Shown here in pieces: positions 1 through 6,644 of a DNA stretch of 7,776 nucleotides. This DNA is from Acidobacteriota bacterium. GTDB lineage: Bacteria > Acidobacteriota > Polarisedimenticolia > Gp22-AA2. Positions within the stretch are counted from its first letter, which is position 1; each line of letters begins with the position of its first letter. A program made the translations under genes and the position numbers. The stretch is taken from NCBI GenBank assembly GCA_016202915.1, contig JACQNT010000173.1:1-7776 (forward strand), written 5' to 3'. Under the pieces are notes generated by a model that saw nothing but the letters and a program-made list of their open reading frames with translations, ran no database searches and was not told the DNA's origin.

Positions 1-21
1 AGACTGAAGAGCGGCACATGA
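1..21 (+). CDS. 3' end of an upstream gene (possibly a minor pilin such as PilW)
   Basis: Reading from base 1, the codons give R-L-K-S-G-T followed by TGA at 19-21. That stop overlaps the ATG at 18-20 of the pilX-like gene as ATGA, the same coupling used at other junctions in this window. Only six codons are visible, so there is no sequence evidence for the product. A PilW/PilV/FimT-type minor pilin is a guess from the usual order of minor-pilin operons. The reading could also be chance, since any open frame would look like this over 21 bases. Confidence 0.3.
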   Translation, partial: RLKSGT

Positions 22-1934
22 GCGTCACCGAGGAGGCGGCCCCCCGGCAGGAACGGGGATCGGCCCTGGTCATCGCCACCCTGATCACGGTGATCCTGTG
101 CCTGCCCGGGATCTCCTGCCTGATGATGGCGCAGACGGAGAACACCATCGCCGAGAACGAGCGCAACGCGGCGATGGCCCTCTATGTCGCCGAGGCGGGG
201 GCCCGCCTGGCGGTCAACTGGTTCAACGACCCGTCCTCGACCGGGTACCTGGTGCCGACGACCGCCCAGGTCGATCGCACCAAGCGCCTCCTCGATCACG
301 ACGGCAACCCGGCGACGGCGCGCGTCCTGGCGGCGGCCGGCGACGCCGCCAAGCCCCTTTACAAGGACGCGGCTCTCACCAGCAGCCCCGTCTTCGACCG
401 GCCGTACCGCTCGGCGCTGGCGGACACCTTCTTCGGCATCCAGACGGGGACCGACCCTGACCCGACCTTCGCCGCCTCGGGACCCGACCTGATCGTGAAC
501 GACGCGCACCTGGCGACGATCAACGACGCCCTGTTCCCGAGCTTTCCGGGGCCGAACCTGCGCGCACGCATCGCCCGGATCGAGATCTACGGGCCGCCGG
601 TGGTCAACGCGGGAGGAGTGCCGACCCGGATGGGGATCGCCACCGTGCGGGTCGTCGGGGGAGTCTTCATGTACCCCGGCACGGCGGACGAGCGCCAGAT
701 CGCGACCCGGGTCGTCAAGGCCGTGGTCAACGAGATCCCTGTCCCGGGGCCGGTCGGGCCGCTCCAGTCGTGCAACGACCTGGGCTACTCGGGGAGCTTC
801 GAGGTGCACTGGGGGACCGGATCCTCCCAGGCGAGCGCCACCCTCCCCAACAGCATGGACACGAAGATCTCCAGCGGGATGCCCTACGCCGCGAACGACC
901 CGTTCAGCTACATCAGCGGCGCCACGACCCTGGCCTCGTGGGCGGCCGCCCGCAACGGGGTGGCGATCGACGACCCCTGGTTCAAGTACGTCGCGGGGGG
1001 GCCGCTGACGGGGGGCTACAACCCCTCGATGGTGAACCCCGGCGACCCGCAGCCGTGGCCCTGGGCGAGCGCCACCCCCACCGACCAGGACCACAGCAAC
1101 ATCTTCCAGAACACCCCCATGAACTGCCCGACCTTCGACTACGCCCTGTGGAAATCGATCGCCCAGAGCGGCAACCGGGGGCACTACTACTACAAGTGGG
1201 ACAGCGGCACCAGCTTCAAGCTGGACGGGGTCGGGACGGCGGTGTCGTTCATCAATGCCACGGGCGGGCGGACGGGGATCTTCTTCTTCGACACCACCAC
1301 CTCCTCGGTGCCTTTCGGCACCTGGACCGATCCGCAGGGGACGACGCCGGGGACGACCAACCTGACCCCGGCGATCAGCATCGGGTCGGCCGACGGCTGG
1401 CTGGGGGCCCAGGGGTTCATCTTCCTCAACGCCCGATCGTTCGCCACGACCGGGGCCGGCGGCATGGGCAGCACGCGCTGGATCATCCCGCCGGGCGAGC
1501 CGGGGGACGGGTCCGGATTCGTCAACTTCAATTACCCCACCGCCGCCGGCTCCCTCGCCGGCCCCTGGGAGATATCCACGGCGGCAATCCCGGAGGCGGT
1601 GGAAGCCCCCTCCGGCAGCGGCAACTGGTACTGCACGGACCATACGACCTGCACGGCCCTCTCCCGGGTCGCGAGCGCCACGCCGGTCAAGGACAACTAC
1701 GGCCTCCCTTTCACCGCCACGGTCGTCATGGACGGCGTCATGTATACCAGCGGGACGTTCACCTCCTCCGGGAACGCCGTCTACTTCGGGTCTCTCGTCG
1801 CCCAGCAGGGCGTCATCGACGGCACCGGGACCCCCGGCCTCTACTTCGACGAGAGCCTCATCAAGGGAAACTGGCCGCGCAAGGGGATGAACCTCCCGCG
1901 GGTCGTCGTCACCTCCTGGGAGACCGAGCTGTAG
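18..1934 (+). CDS. PilX-type type IV pilus minor pilin / assembly protein, large form
   Basis: This is a 638-residue minor pilin-like protein. Residues 11-14 (QERG) followed by SALVIATLITVILCLPGI form a class III prepilin leader, with probable cleavage after G14 and a hydrophobic helix of about 20 residues. There is no Glu at mature position 5, as is usual for PilX-like proteins. The downstream stretch TENTIAENERNAAMALYVAEAG (positions 40-61) is the PilX_N signature ending in Y-x-AEAG. The remainder (about 245-638) is a Gly/Ser/Thr/Trp-rich, probably beta-rich, extracytoplasmic region with cysteines at 252, 370, 539 and 545 that could form disulfides. Its C-terminal end, around residues 570-632, resembles the ends of other large PilX-like proteins. 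PilX proteins act with the minor pilins and PilY1 in priming pilus assembly and in adhesion. The start at 18 overlaps an upstream stop, but the ribosome binding site is weak. Family assignment is good; the role of the large C-terminal part is unknown. Confidence 0.82.
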   Translation: MSVTEEAAPRQERGSALVIATLITVILCLPGISCLMMAQTENTIAENERNAAMALYVAEAGARLAVNWFNDPSSTGYLVPTTAQVDRTKRLLDHDGNPATARVLAAAGDAAKPLYKDAALTSSPVFDRPYRSALADTFFGIQTGTDPDPTFAASGPDLIVNDAHLATINDALFPSFPGPNLRARIARIEIYGPPVVNAGGVPTRMGIATVRVVGGVFMYPGTADERQIATRVVKAVVNEIPVPGPVGPLQSCNDLGYSGSFEVHWGTGSSQASATLPNSMDTKISSGMPYAANDPFSYISGATTLASWAAARNGVAIDDPWFKYVAGGPLTGGYNPSMVNPGDPQPWPWASATPTDQDHSNIFQNTPMNCPTFDYALWKSIAQSGNRGHYYYKWDSGTSFKLDGVGTAVSFINATGGRTGIFFFDTTTSSVPFGTWTDPQGTTPGTTNLTPAISIGSADGWLGAQGFIFLNARSFATTGAGGMGSTRWIIPPGEPGDGSGFVNFNYPTAAGSLAGPWEISTAAIPEAVEAPSGSGNWYCTDHTTCTALSRVASATPVKDNYGLPFTATVVMDGVMYTSGTFTSSGNAVYFGSLVAQQGVIDGTGTPGLYFDESLIKGNWPRKGMNLPRVVVTSWETEL

Positions 1935-1962
1935 GAGGACGCGTGAGGGGCTCCCCGCGGAC

Positions 1963-1991
1963 TTGATCCTGAACGACCCGGACCCTACATT
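1963..1991 (+). promoter_or_regulatory. Candidate sigma-70 promoter for the coiled-coil protein / regulator pair
   Basis: A -35-like TTGATC (1963-1968) and a -10-like TACATT (1986-1991) are separated by 17 bases, the optimal spacing. They lie just after the pilX-like stop, in one of the few AT-richer spots of the window. The predicted transcript start is near 1998, which gives a 24-base leader if translation starts at 2022. Both hexamers deviate from consensus, so the call is moderate. Confidence 0.42.
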
Positions 1992-2021
1992 TTCGTCACC
2001 GGCCTGATGCCCGGAGGTTCA

Positions 2022-2978
2022 ATGATCCCCTGTCCCGGTCGGCGCTGCAGATCCCTGGAGGTCGGGTCCCCTTTGACCCGCCTGATCCCCGCTTTCGCCC
2101 TCAGCTCCTTCCTCGTGGTTCTCCCGGCCTCCGGCCCGGCGGCCGCCGGGGAGAGCACCCCCGTCGCGCCTTCACCGCAGGGGGGCGCCGCGCAGGGGAA
2201 GGAGCGGGAGCGGCCGGCCGCGAAGAAGGGGCCGGAGTCGAGCCGGTCCGTGGCTGCCGGGAAGGAGATGGCGGCGAGGAAGGCCGGTACCGAAGCACCT
2301 CTGCGGTTCACCAATGAGGACCTGGAAAAGTATCATCGTCCGCCCGCTGCGGAGGACGTCGCGGAGGAGGGTGCCGGAGAGGGAGAGATCGCGGGCGCCG
2401 GCGGGCCCCCCGCCCCGGCGGCCCGGCCGGCCGGGGCCGTGAGGAATGCCCCGCCCGCCCGTTCGCCGTCCCGGCCGCCGTCGCCGCCTCCCCAGGATCC
2501 CCTCAAACCGTTCAAGGATCGCGACGCCAGGGAGCGCTTCCGGACGGAGCAGATCCAGGGGCTGCGCGACACGATCGCCGGGATGGAGTCGCGTCTCCAA
2601 TACCTGAAGACGAAACGGGAGGCCTTGCTGAACCCGGCGGCGCCGCTCCAGGTCGGCCGGACGCGCGGGCCCGACGACCCGCCGGATCCCGTGCCGGGTC
2701 CAGGGAAGGTCCCGATACAGAAAGAGCCGACGCCTCCCGGCAAGGCTCCGCCGAAAGTGTTCCCGGGAGCGGGCCGGATCGCGATCGCCCCTCTTTTCCC
2801 CGCCCTGCCCGAGCCCCAGACCGACGAGGACAGGGAGAACGACACGCGGATGAAGGTGCGCGACCTCCTGGCGCAGGTGGAGAAGGAGATCGAGGGGCTC
2901 GAGGCCGAGCTGGAGGAGACCCGCAACATCCTGGTGGACATCGAGACGCGCTTCGGGGCCGAGGCGGGGATCCGGTGA
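2022..2978 (+). CDS. Secreted Pro/Ala-rich coiled-coil protein of unknown function
   Basis: I do not recognise this protein. ATG 2022 is chosen because GGAGG lies at 2013-2017, four bases upstream; ATG 2007 has no such site. TTG 2073, with GGAGG at 2057-2061, is a serious alternative because it would begin M-T-R-L-I-P-A-F-A-L-S-S-F-L-V-V-L-P, a textbook signal peptide with likely cleavage after the following Ala-Ala-Ala. From 2022 the product is 318 residues. After the signal come a charged Ala/Pro/Lys/Glu linker, the motif RFTNEDLEKYH (bases about 2304-2336), a Pro-rich tract (about 2400-2500), a charged helical segment (about 2508-2630), a second Pro-rich linker, and a strong C-terminal Glu/Leu-rich heptad-like coiled coil (about 2826-2955). 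No enzymatic motif is visible. The stop overlaps the regulator start as GTGA, so the two are probably co-translated. A periplasmic or envelope location is inferred. Confidence 0.7.
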   Translation: MIPCPGRRCRSLEVGSPLTRLIPAFALSSFLVVLPASGPAAAGESTPVAPSPQGGAAQGKERERPAAKKGPESSRSVAAGKEMAARKAGTEAPLRFTNEDLEKYHRPPAAEDVAEEGAGEGEIAGAGGPPAPAARPAGAVRNAPPARSPSRPPSPPPQDPLKPFKDRDARERFRTEQIQGLRDTIAGMESRLQYLKTKREALLNPAAPLQVGRTRGPDDPPDPVPGPGKVPIQKEPTPPGKAPPKVFPGAGRIAIAPLFPALPEPQTDEDRENDTRMKVRDLLAQVEKEIEGLEAELEETRNILVDIETRFGAEAGIR

Positions 2979-4168
2979 AGCCGGGCGCCGATCCGATCCT
3001 GATCGTCGAGGACAAGGAGAGTCTCCGGTCGGTCCTGAGGAAGACGCTGGAGGCGGAGGGGTTCGGAGTCGAGGAGGCTGCCGACGGCCGGTCCGCCTTG
3101 GACCTGATCCGTCGCGCCCGGTTCTCGCTGGTCCTCTCCGACCTGCGCCTGCCGCGCGCCGACGGCCACGAGGTCCTCAAGGGAGCGGTCCAGGCCGATC
3201 CCGAGATGCCGGTTATCTTAATGACCGCCTACGGCACCATCCGCGACGCGGTGAGCGCCATGCGGGAGGGGGCCTACGACTACCTCGAGAAGCCGGTGGA
3301 CAGCGATCACCTCGTCGCCCTGGTTCGCAGGGCCCTCCAGCATCGCACCCTCCTGACCGAGAACCTGCTCCTCAAGGAGCGCTTCTCCCGGGAGCTGGAC
3401 TGCCCGGAGATCCTGGGGAACAGCCCGGCGCTGCAGCAGGCGCTCGCCAAGGTCCGGCGGGTCGCTCCCACCGACACGACCGTCGTGCTGGAAGGGGAGA
3501 GCGGGTCGGGCAAGGAGCTGTTCGCGCGCGCCCTGCACCACCTGAGCGGCCGCAGGAAGCAATCGTTTTTCGCCATCAACTGCGCGGCCATCCCGGAGAA
3601 CCTCCTGGAGAGCGAGCTTTTCGGTTACGAGAAGGGAGCGTTCACGGGGGCGGCGGCGACCAAGCGGGGCAAGTTCGAGATCGCCGACAAGGGGACGCTG
3701 TTCCTGGACGAGATCGGCGATCTCTCTCCCGGCCTGCAGGGGAAGGTCCTGCGCGTCGTCGAGCAGAAGGAGTTCGAGCGCGTCGGAGGGACCGAGACGC
3801 GACGGGTGGATATCCGCCTGGTCGCCGCGACGAACATGGACCTCAGGTCCCTCGTCGCCGCCGGGGCCTTCAGGCAGGATCTCTACTTCCGGCTGTCCGT
3901 CTTCCCCATCCTCGTCCCGCCTCTGCGCGAGCGGCGGGAGGACATCCCGATTCTGGCGCGCCACTTCGCGGACAGGTTCGCCGCCGAACAGAAGAGGCGG
4001 GGCCCCATCGCCCTCCCGCCGGAGACGCTCGAGGCCCTGGCCGCCCACTCCTGGCCCGGCAACGTCCGCGAGCTGGAGAACACGATCGAGCGCGCGCTGA
4101 TCCTGGGAGAAGGGGACCGCCTCCTTCCCGAGCACCTCAGCCTGCCCGGCCAGGGGCGGGCGGCCTGA
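2975..4168 (+). CDS. NtrC-family sigma-54 response regulator lacking a DNA-binding domain
   Basis: A 397-residue response regulator that activates sigma-54 RNA polymerase. The receiver domain (about 7-120) has acidic residues E12 and D13, phosphoacceptor D56 (LSDLRLP), T84 and K106. The central AAA+ domain (about 145-390) has Walker A GESGSGKE (174-181), the sigma-54-contacting GAFTGA loop (221-226), Walker B LFLDEIG (242-248), PLRERREDIP (316-325) and the sensor II segment WPGNVRELEN (360-369). All catalytic parts look intact. The protein stops at about residue 397, right after the AAA+ lid, where relatives (typically 440-480 residues) carry a Fis-type helix-turn-helix. Neither of the other two frames past 4168 encodes such a motif, so a simple frameshift does not explain it. 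The GTG start lies four bases after GGGGA and overlaps the previous stop as GTGA. The nearby minor-pilin gene makes a PilR-like role conceivable, but no sensor kinase is in view. Confidence 0.9.
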   Translation: MKPGADPILIVEDKESLRSVLRKTLEAEGFGVEEAADGRSALDLIRRARFSLVLSDLRLPRADGHEVLKGAVQADPEMPVILMTAYGTIRDAVSAMREGAYDYLEKPVDSDHLVALVRRALQHRTLLTENLLLKERFSRELDCPEILGNSPALQQALAKVRRVAPTDTTVVLEGESGSGKELFARALHHLSGRRKQSFFAINCAAIPENLLESELFGYEKGAFTGAAATKRGKFEIADKGTLFLDEIGDLSPGLQGKVLRVVEQKEFERVGGTETRRVDIRLVAATNMDLRSLVAAGAFRQDLYFRLSVFPILVPPLRERREDIPILARHFADRFAAEQKRRGPIALPPETLEALAAHSWPGNVRELENTIERALILGEGDRLLPEHLSLPGQGRAA

Positions 4169-4200
4169 CCCCGGCCGCCCGGGGCGCCCGTGGGCGCCCC
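4157..4200 (+). terminator. Two adjacent GC hairpins at the end of the regulator gene
   Basis: The first hairpin pairs CGGGCGGCC (4157-4165) with GGCCGCCCG (4173-4181) around a 7-base loop that contains the TGA stop codon. The second pairs GGGGCGCC (4181-4188) with GGCGCCCC (4193-4200) around CGTG. Base 4181 is shared, so the two compete by one pair. No T-run follows (the next bases are TCTGAACCTT), so this is not a classical intrinsic terminator. A terminator or 3'-end stabiliser is inferred from position, just upstream of a new promoter. Confidence 0.42.
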
Positions 4201-4208
4201 TCTGAACC

Positions 4209-4236
4209 TTGACAAAAGATCGCCGTCTGCTATAGT
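4209..4236 (+). promoter_or_regulatory. Strong sigma-70 promoter (extended -10) of the carbamoyl-phosphate operon
   Basis: A perfect -35 TTGACA (4209-4214) is followed by a 16-base spacer and TATAGT (4231-4236), one mismatch from the consensus -10. TGC at 4228-4230 provides an extended -10 TGn element. In such GC-rich DNA this is a striking match. Initiation is predicted at about 4242-4244, giving a leader of about 87 bases before ATG 4330. Confidence 0.75.
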
Positions 4237-4240
4237 GGCC

Positions 4241-4329
4241 GGGCTTCCGCGAGCGTCATCCGCCGTCCCGAGTGCCCCGGAGCGATCGAAGCCCGCGAGC
4301 GTCCCTGAGCTTCTCTCTCAAGAGGCCCT
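4241..4329 (+). promoter_or_regulatory. Structured 5' leader with two competing pairings
   Basis: GGGCTTC (4241-4247) can pair perfectly with GAAGCCC (4288-4294). With one G-U pair it can instead pair with GAGGCCC (4322-4328), which overlaps the ribosome binding site AGAGG (4321-4325) of the first gene. A small hairpin, CTCT (4313-4316) with AGAG (4321-4324), can also cover that site. The leader also holds an 11-base direct repeat, CCGCGAGCGTC, at 4247-4257 and 4293-4303. It matches no riboswitch class I recognise. Regulatory function is inferred from the pairing geometry alone. Confidence 0.3.
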
Positions 4330-5643
4330 ATGCGTGCGCGACGTGTCCTGATCATGGGGGCAGCGGGAAGAGACTTCCACAACTTCAACCTCTGCTTCCG
4401 GGACGACCCGGCCTTCCAGGTGGTCGGCTTCACCGCCACCCAGATCCCGAACATCACCGATCGGCGCTACCCGCCTGAGCTGGCGGGGCCGCGCTATCCC
4501 GAAGGGATCACCATCTACGAGGAGGAGCAGATCGCCGACCTGATCGGTCGGCTGAGGGTGGACGAGGTGGTGTTCGCCTACTCCGACGTCTCCCACACGT
4601 ACGTGATGCACCGGGCGTGCCAGGTGATCGCCGCCGGCGCCGATTTCAGGCTCCTGGGGTTCGAGGCCACCTCCATCAAGGTGGGGAAGCCGGTGGTCTC
4701 GATCTGCGCCGTCCGGACCGGCGCCGGCAAGAGCCAGACGACCCGCCGGGTCTGCAGGAAGCTCATGGAGAGCGGCCGGAAGGTGGTCGCCATCCGGCAC
4801 CCGATGCCGTACGGCGACCTGGTCAAGCAGCGGCTGCAGCGCTTCGCCACCCTGGACGACCTCGAGCGCTACGACTGCACCATCGAGGAGCGCGAGGAAT
4901 ACGAGCCCCATATCAAGAGCGGCACCGTGGTGTACGCGGGCGTGGACTACGCCGCCATCTTCGCCGAGGCGGAGAAGGAGGCCGACGTCATCGTCTGGGA
5001 CGGCGGGAACAACGATCTCCCGTTCGCGAAGCCGGACATCGAGATCGTCATTGTCGACCCGCACCGGGCGGGCCACGAGCTGCGCTACTACCCGGGCGAG
5101 GCCAACTTCCGGCGCGCCTCATGCATCGTGATCAACAAGGTGGACACGGCGGACAAGAAGGGGATCGAGGAGGTGAAGGCGAACATCGCCCGCTACAACC
5201 CGAAGGCCCTGGTCATCGAGGCCGCCTCTCCGGTGACGGTGGAGGACCCGGCCGCCATCCGCGGCAAGCGGGTCCTGGTCGTCGAGGACGGCCCCACGCT
5301 GACGCACGGCGAGATGGGGTACGGCGCGGGGGTGATCGCCGCGCAGCGCTTCGGCGCCGCGTCGCTCGTCGATCCCCGCCCCTACGCGGTCGGGTCGATC
5401 GCCCGCACCTTCCAGAAGTACCCCGGCATCGGCACCCTCCTTCCGGCGGTCGGCTACGGCGAGGCGCAGATGAGAGACCTGAGGCTGACGATCGAGAAGG
5501 TGGACTGCGACCTGGTGCTGATCGCGACGCCGATCGATCTCCGGCGCACCATCCACTTCGAGAGGCCGGCGCTGCGCGTCTCCTACGAGCTCCAGGAGAT
5601 CGGCAAGCCCGACCTGGACGACATCCTGGCGAGGCTTCTCTGA
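4330..5643 (+). CDS. Cyclic 2,3-diphosphoglycerate synthetase-like P-loop NTPase
   Basis: A 437-residue protein resembling the cyclic 2,3-diphosphoglycerate synthetase (CpgS) family, also annotated simply as GTPase in bacteria. The archaeal prototype uses ATP to form the intramolecular phosphoanhydride of 2,3-diphosphoglycerate, a thermoprotectant in some methanogens. The N-terminal part (1-115) looks Rossmann-like, starting VLIMGAAGRDFHNFN. The central NTPase domain has a deviant Walker A, RTGAGKSQT (129-137), similar to the KGGxGK[ST] loop of SIMIBI proteins. It also has IVWDGGNNDLP (221-231) as the likely Walker B region and INKVD (268-272) as a G4-like motif. GPTLTHGEMGYGAG (321-334) is a distinctive conserved-looking segment. 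ATG 4330 has AGAGG four bases upstream. The stop overlaps the carbamate kinase start (TGATG). Since it is coupled to carbamate kinase and OTC, its true substrate may not be diphosphoglycerate. The family call is fairly firm; the reaction is uncertain. Confidence 0.75.
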   Translation: MRARRVLIMGAAGRDFHNFNLCFRDDPAFQVVGFTATQIPNITDRRYPPELAGPRYPEGITIYEEEQIADLIGRLRVDEVVFAYSDVSHTYVMHRACQVIAAGADFRLLGFEATSIKVGKPVVSICAVRTGAGKSQTTRRVCRKLMESGRKVVAIRHPMPYGDLVKQRLQRFATLDDLERYDCTIEEREEYEPHIKSGTVVYAGVDYAAIFAEAEKEADVIVWDGGNNDLPFAKPDIEIVIVDPHRAGHELRYYPGEANFRRASCIVINKVDTADKKGIEEVKANIARYNPKALVIEAASPVTVEDPAAIRGKRVLVVEDGPTLTHGEMGYGAGVIAAQRFGAASLVDPRPYAVGSIARTFQKYPGIGTLLPAVGYGEAQMRDLRLTIEKVDCDLVLIATPIDLRRTIHFERPALRVSYELQEIGKPDLDDILARLL

Positions 5644-6644
5644 TGCCCGGGAGAAAGCTCGCCGTCGTGGCCTTCGGCGGCAACGCCCTCATCAAGGAGG
5701 GCCAGGAGGGTACGCAGTGGGACCAGATCGAGAACGCGGAAAAGACCGCGCGCTCCCTGCTGCCGCTCCTCCGGGGCGGCTACGGCCTGGTGGTGGTGCA
5801 CGGGAACGGGCCCCAGGTCGGCAACATCCTCATCCAGGTGGAGGAGGCGGTCACCAAGGTGCCTCCCCTGTCGCTTGACGTCTGCGTCGCCGCCTCCGAG
5901 GGGAGCATCGGCTACATGCTCGAGATGGCGCTCCTCAACGCGATGCGGCGGCAGCGCCTGCGGGGCAGGGGCGTGATCACCCTGGTCACGGAGGTCGTCG
6001 TGGACCAGAACGACCCGGGGTTCCGCCGCCCCACCAAACCGATCGGCCCCTTCTACCCCCGTTTCCGCGCCGAGTACCTGATGCGCAAGCAGGGCTGGAA
6101 CATGGTGGAGGACGCGGGGCGCGGCTGGCGCAAGGTGGTCCCCTCTCCGCGGCCGCTCGAGGTGGTGCAGATGGATGCCATCCGCCGGGCCGCCGGGGCC
6201 GGCCACGTCGTCATCGCCGGCGGGGGCGGCGGCATCCCGGTGTACCGGACGGCACGCGGCGATCTGCGCGGCGTGGAGGCGGTCATCGACAAGGACTACA
6301 CCGCCGGCCTCATCGCGACCTCCCTGAAGTGCGACCTGTTCGTCATCCTCACGGGGGTGGACCAGGTGAGCCTCAATTTCGGCCGGCCGGACGAGACGAA
6401 GATCCGGATGATGAGCGTGCCGGAGGCGCGGGCGCACCAGGGGGACGGCCAGTTCCCCGAGGGGAGCATGGGGCCCAAGATCCGCGCCGCGGTGGAGTTC
6501 ATCGAGGTGACCGGGCGGGGGGTCCTCATCACCTCGGCAGCGCGGCTGGGCGAGGCGTTGCGCGGGAGGGCGGGGACGCGCCTGGTCGCATCCCGGCCGC
6601 GCCAGGGGCGCGCCACGGCGCGCTTCAGGGCGGAGGCGTCATGA
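5643..6644 (+). CDS. arcC: Carbamate kinase
   Basis: A cytosolic amino-acid-kinase-fold enzyme of 333 residues, slightly longer than the usual 300-315 because of a basic C-terminal tail of about 15-20 residues. It catalyses reversible phosphoryl transfer between carbamoyl phosphate/ADP and carbamate/ATP. Motifs in order: FGGNAL (11-16), VVHGNGPQVGN (51-61), ASEGSIGYM (84-92), VVDQNDPGFRRPTKPIGPFY (119-138, the carbamate-kinase-specific subdomain), IAGGGGGIPV (191-200), VIDKDYTAGLIA (214-225), LTGVDQV (236-242) and GQFPEGSMGPKI (269-280). All are as expected for an active enzyme. ATG 5643 shares its A with the upstream TGA, so translation is probably coupled. The gene ends in an ATGA overlap with the carbamoyltransferase. 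The direction in vivo (ATP from citrulline breakdown, or carbamoyl phosphate supply) cannot be read from the sequence. Confidence 0.95.
   Translation: MPGRKLAVVAFGGNALIKEGQEGTQWDQIENAEKTARSLLPLLRGGYGLVVVHGNGPQVGNILIQVEEAVTKVPPLSLDVCVAASEGSIGYMLEMALLNAMRRQRLRGRGVITLVTEVVVDQNDPGFRRPTKPIGPFYPRFRAEYLMRKQGWNMVEDAGRGWRKVVPSPRPLEVVQMDAIRRAAGAGHVVIAGGGGGIPVYRTARGDLRGVEAVIDKDYTAGLIATSLKCDLFVILTGVDQVSLNFGRPDETKIRMMSVPEARAHQGDGQFPEGSMGPKIRAAVEFIEVTGRGVLITSAARLGEALRGRAGTRLVASRPRQGRATARFRAEAS

Noticed and set aside
1946..1956. GGGG-CT-CCCC palindrome as a terminator of the pilin gene
   Set aside because: The usable stem is only three or four pairs with no T-run, too weak to call.
770..1966. Open frame (398 codons) on the + strand in a second frame of the pilX-like gene
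   Set aside because: The Arg/Gly/His/Pro-rich translation has no recognisable motif, while the overlapping frame has a prepilin leader and PilX signature.
1943..1966. Seven-codon GTG frame after GGAGG directly behind the pilX-like stop
   Set aside because: It is far too short and its composition is uninformative. The GGAGG is probably chance or part of the gene end.
3218..4135. Open frame (305 codons) on the - strand within the response regulator
   Set aside because: It is antisense to intact receiver and AAA+ motifs and has shadow-like composition.
4236..4251. Possible sigma-54 promoter (GG-N10-GC, TGGCCGGGCTTCCGCG)
   Set aside because: Only the invariant GG and GC and part of the -24 box match; the -12 box lacks TT. 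It also sits at the predicted transcript start of a much better sigma-70 promoter.
4617..5642. In-frame upstream extension of carbamate kinase
   Set aside because: The extension overlaps the CpgS-like gene and is low-complexity Arg/Gly/Pro sequence. Carbamate kinase begins normally at 5643 with the AVVAFGGNAL motif.
6329..6640. In-frame upstream extension of ornithine carbamoyltransferase
   Set aside because: It overlaps conserved carbamate kinase motifs. ATG 6641 has a strong GGAGG site and gives the normal family length.
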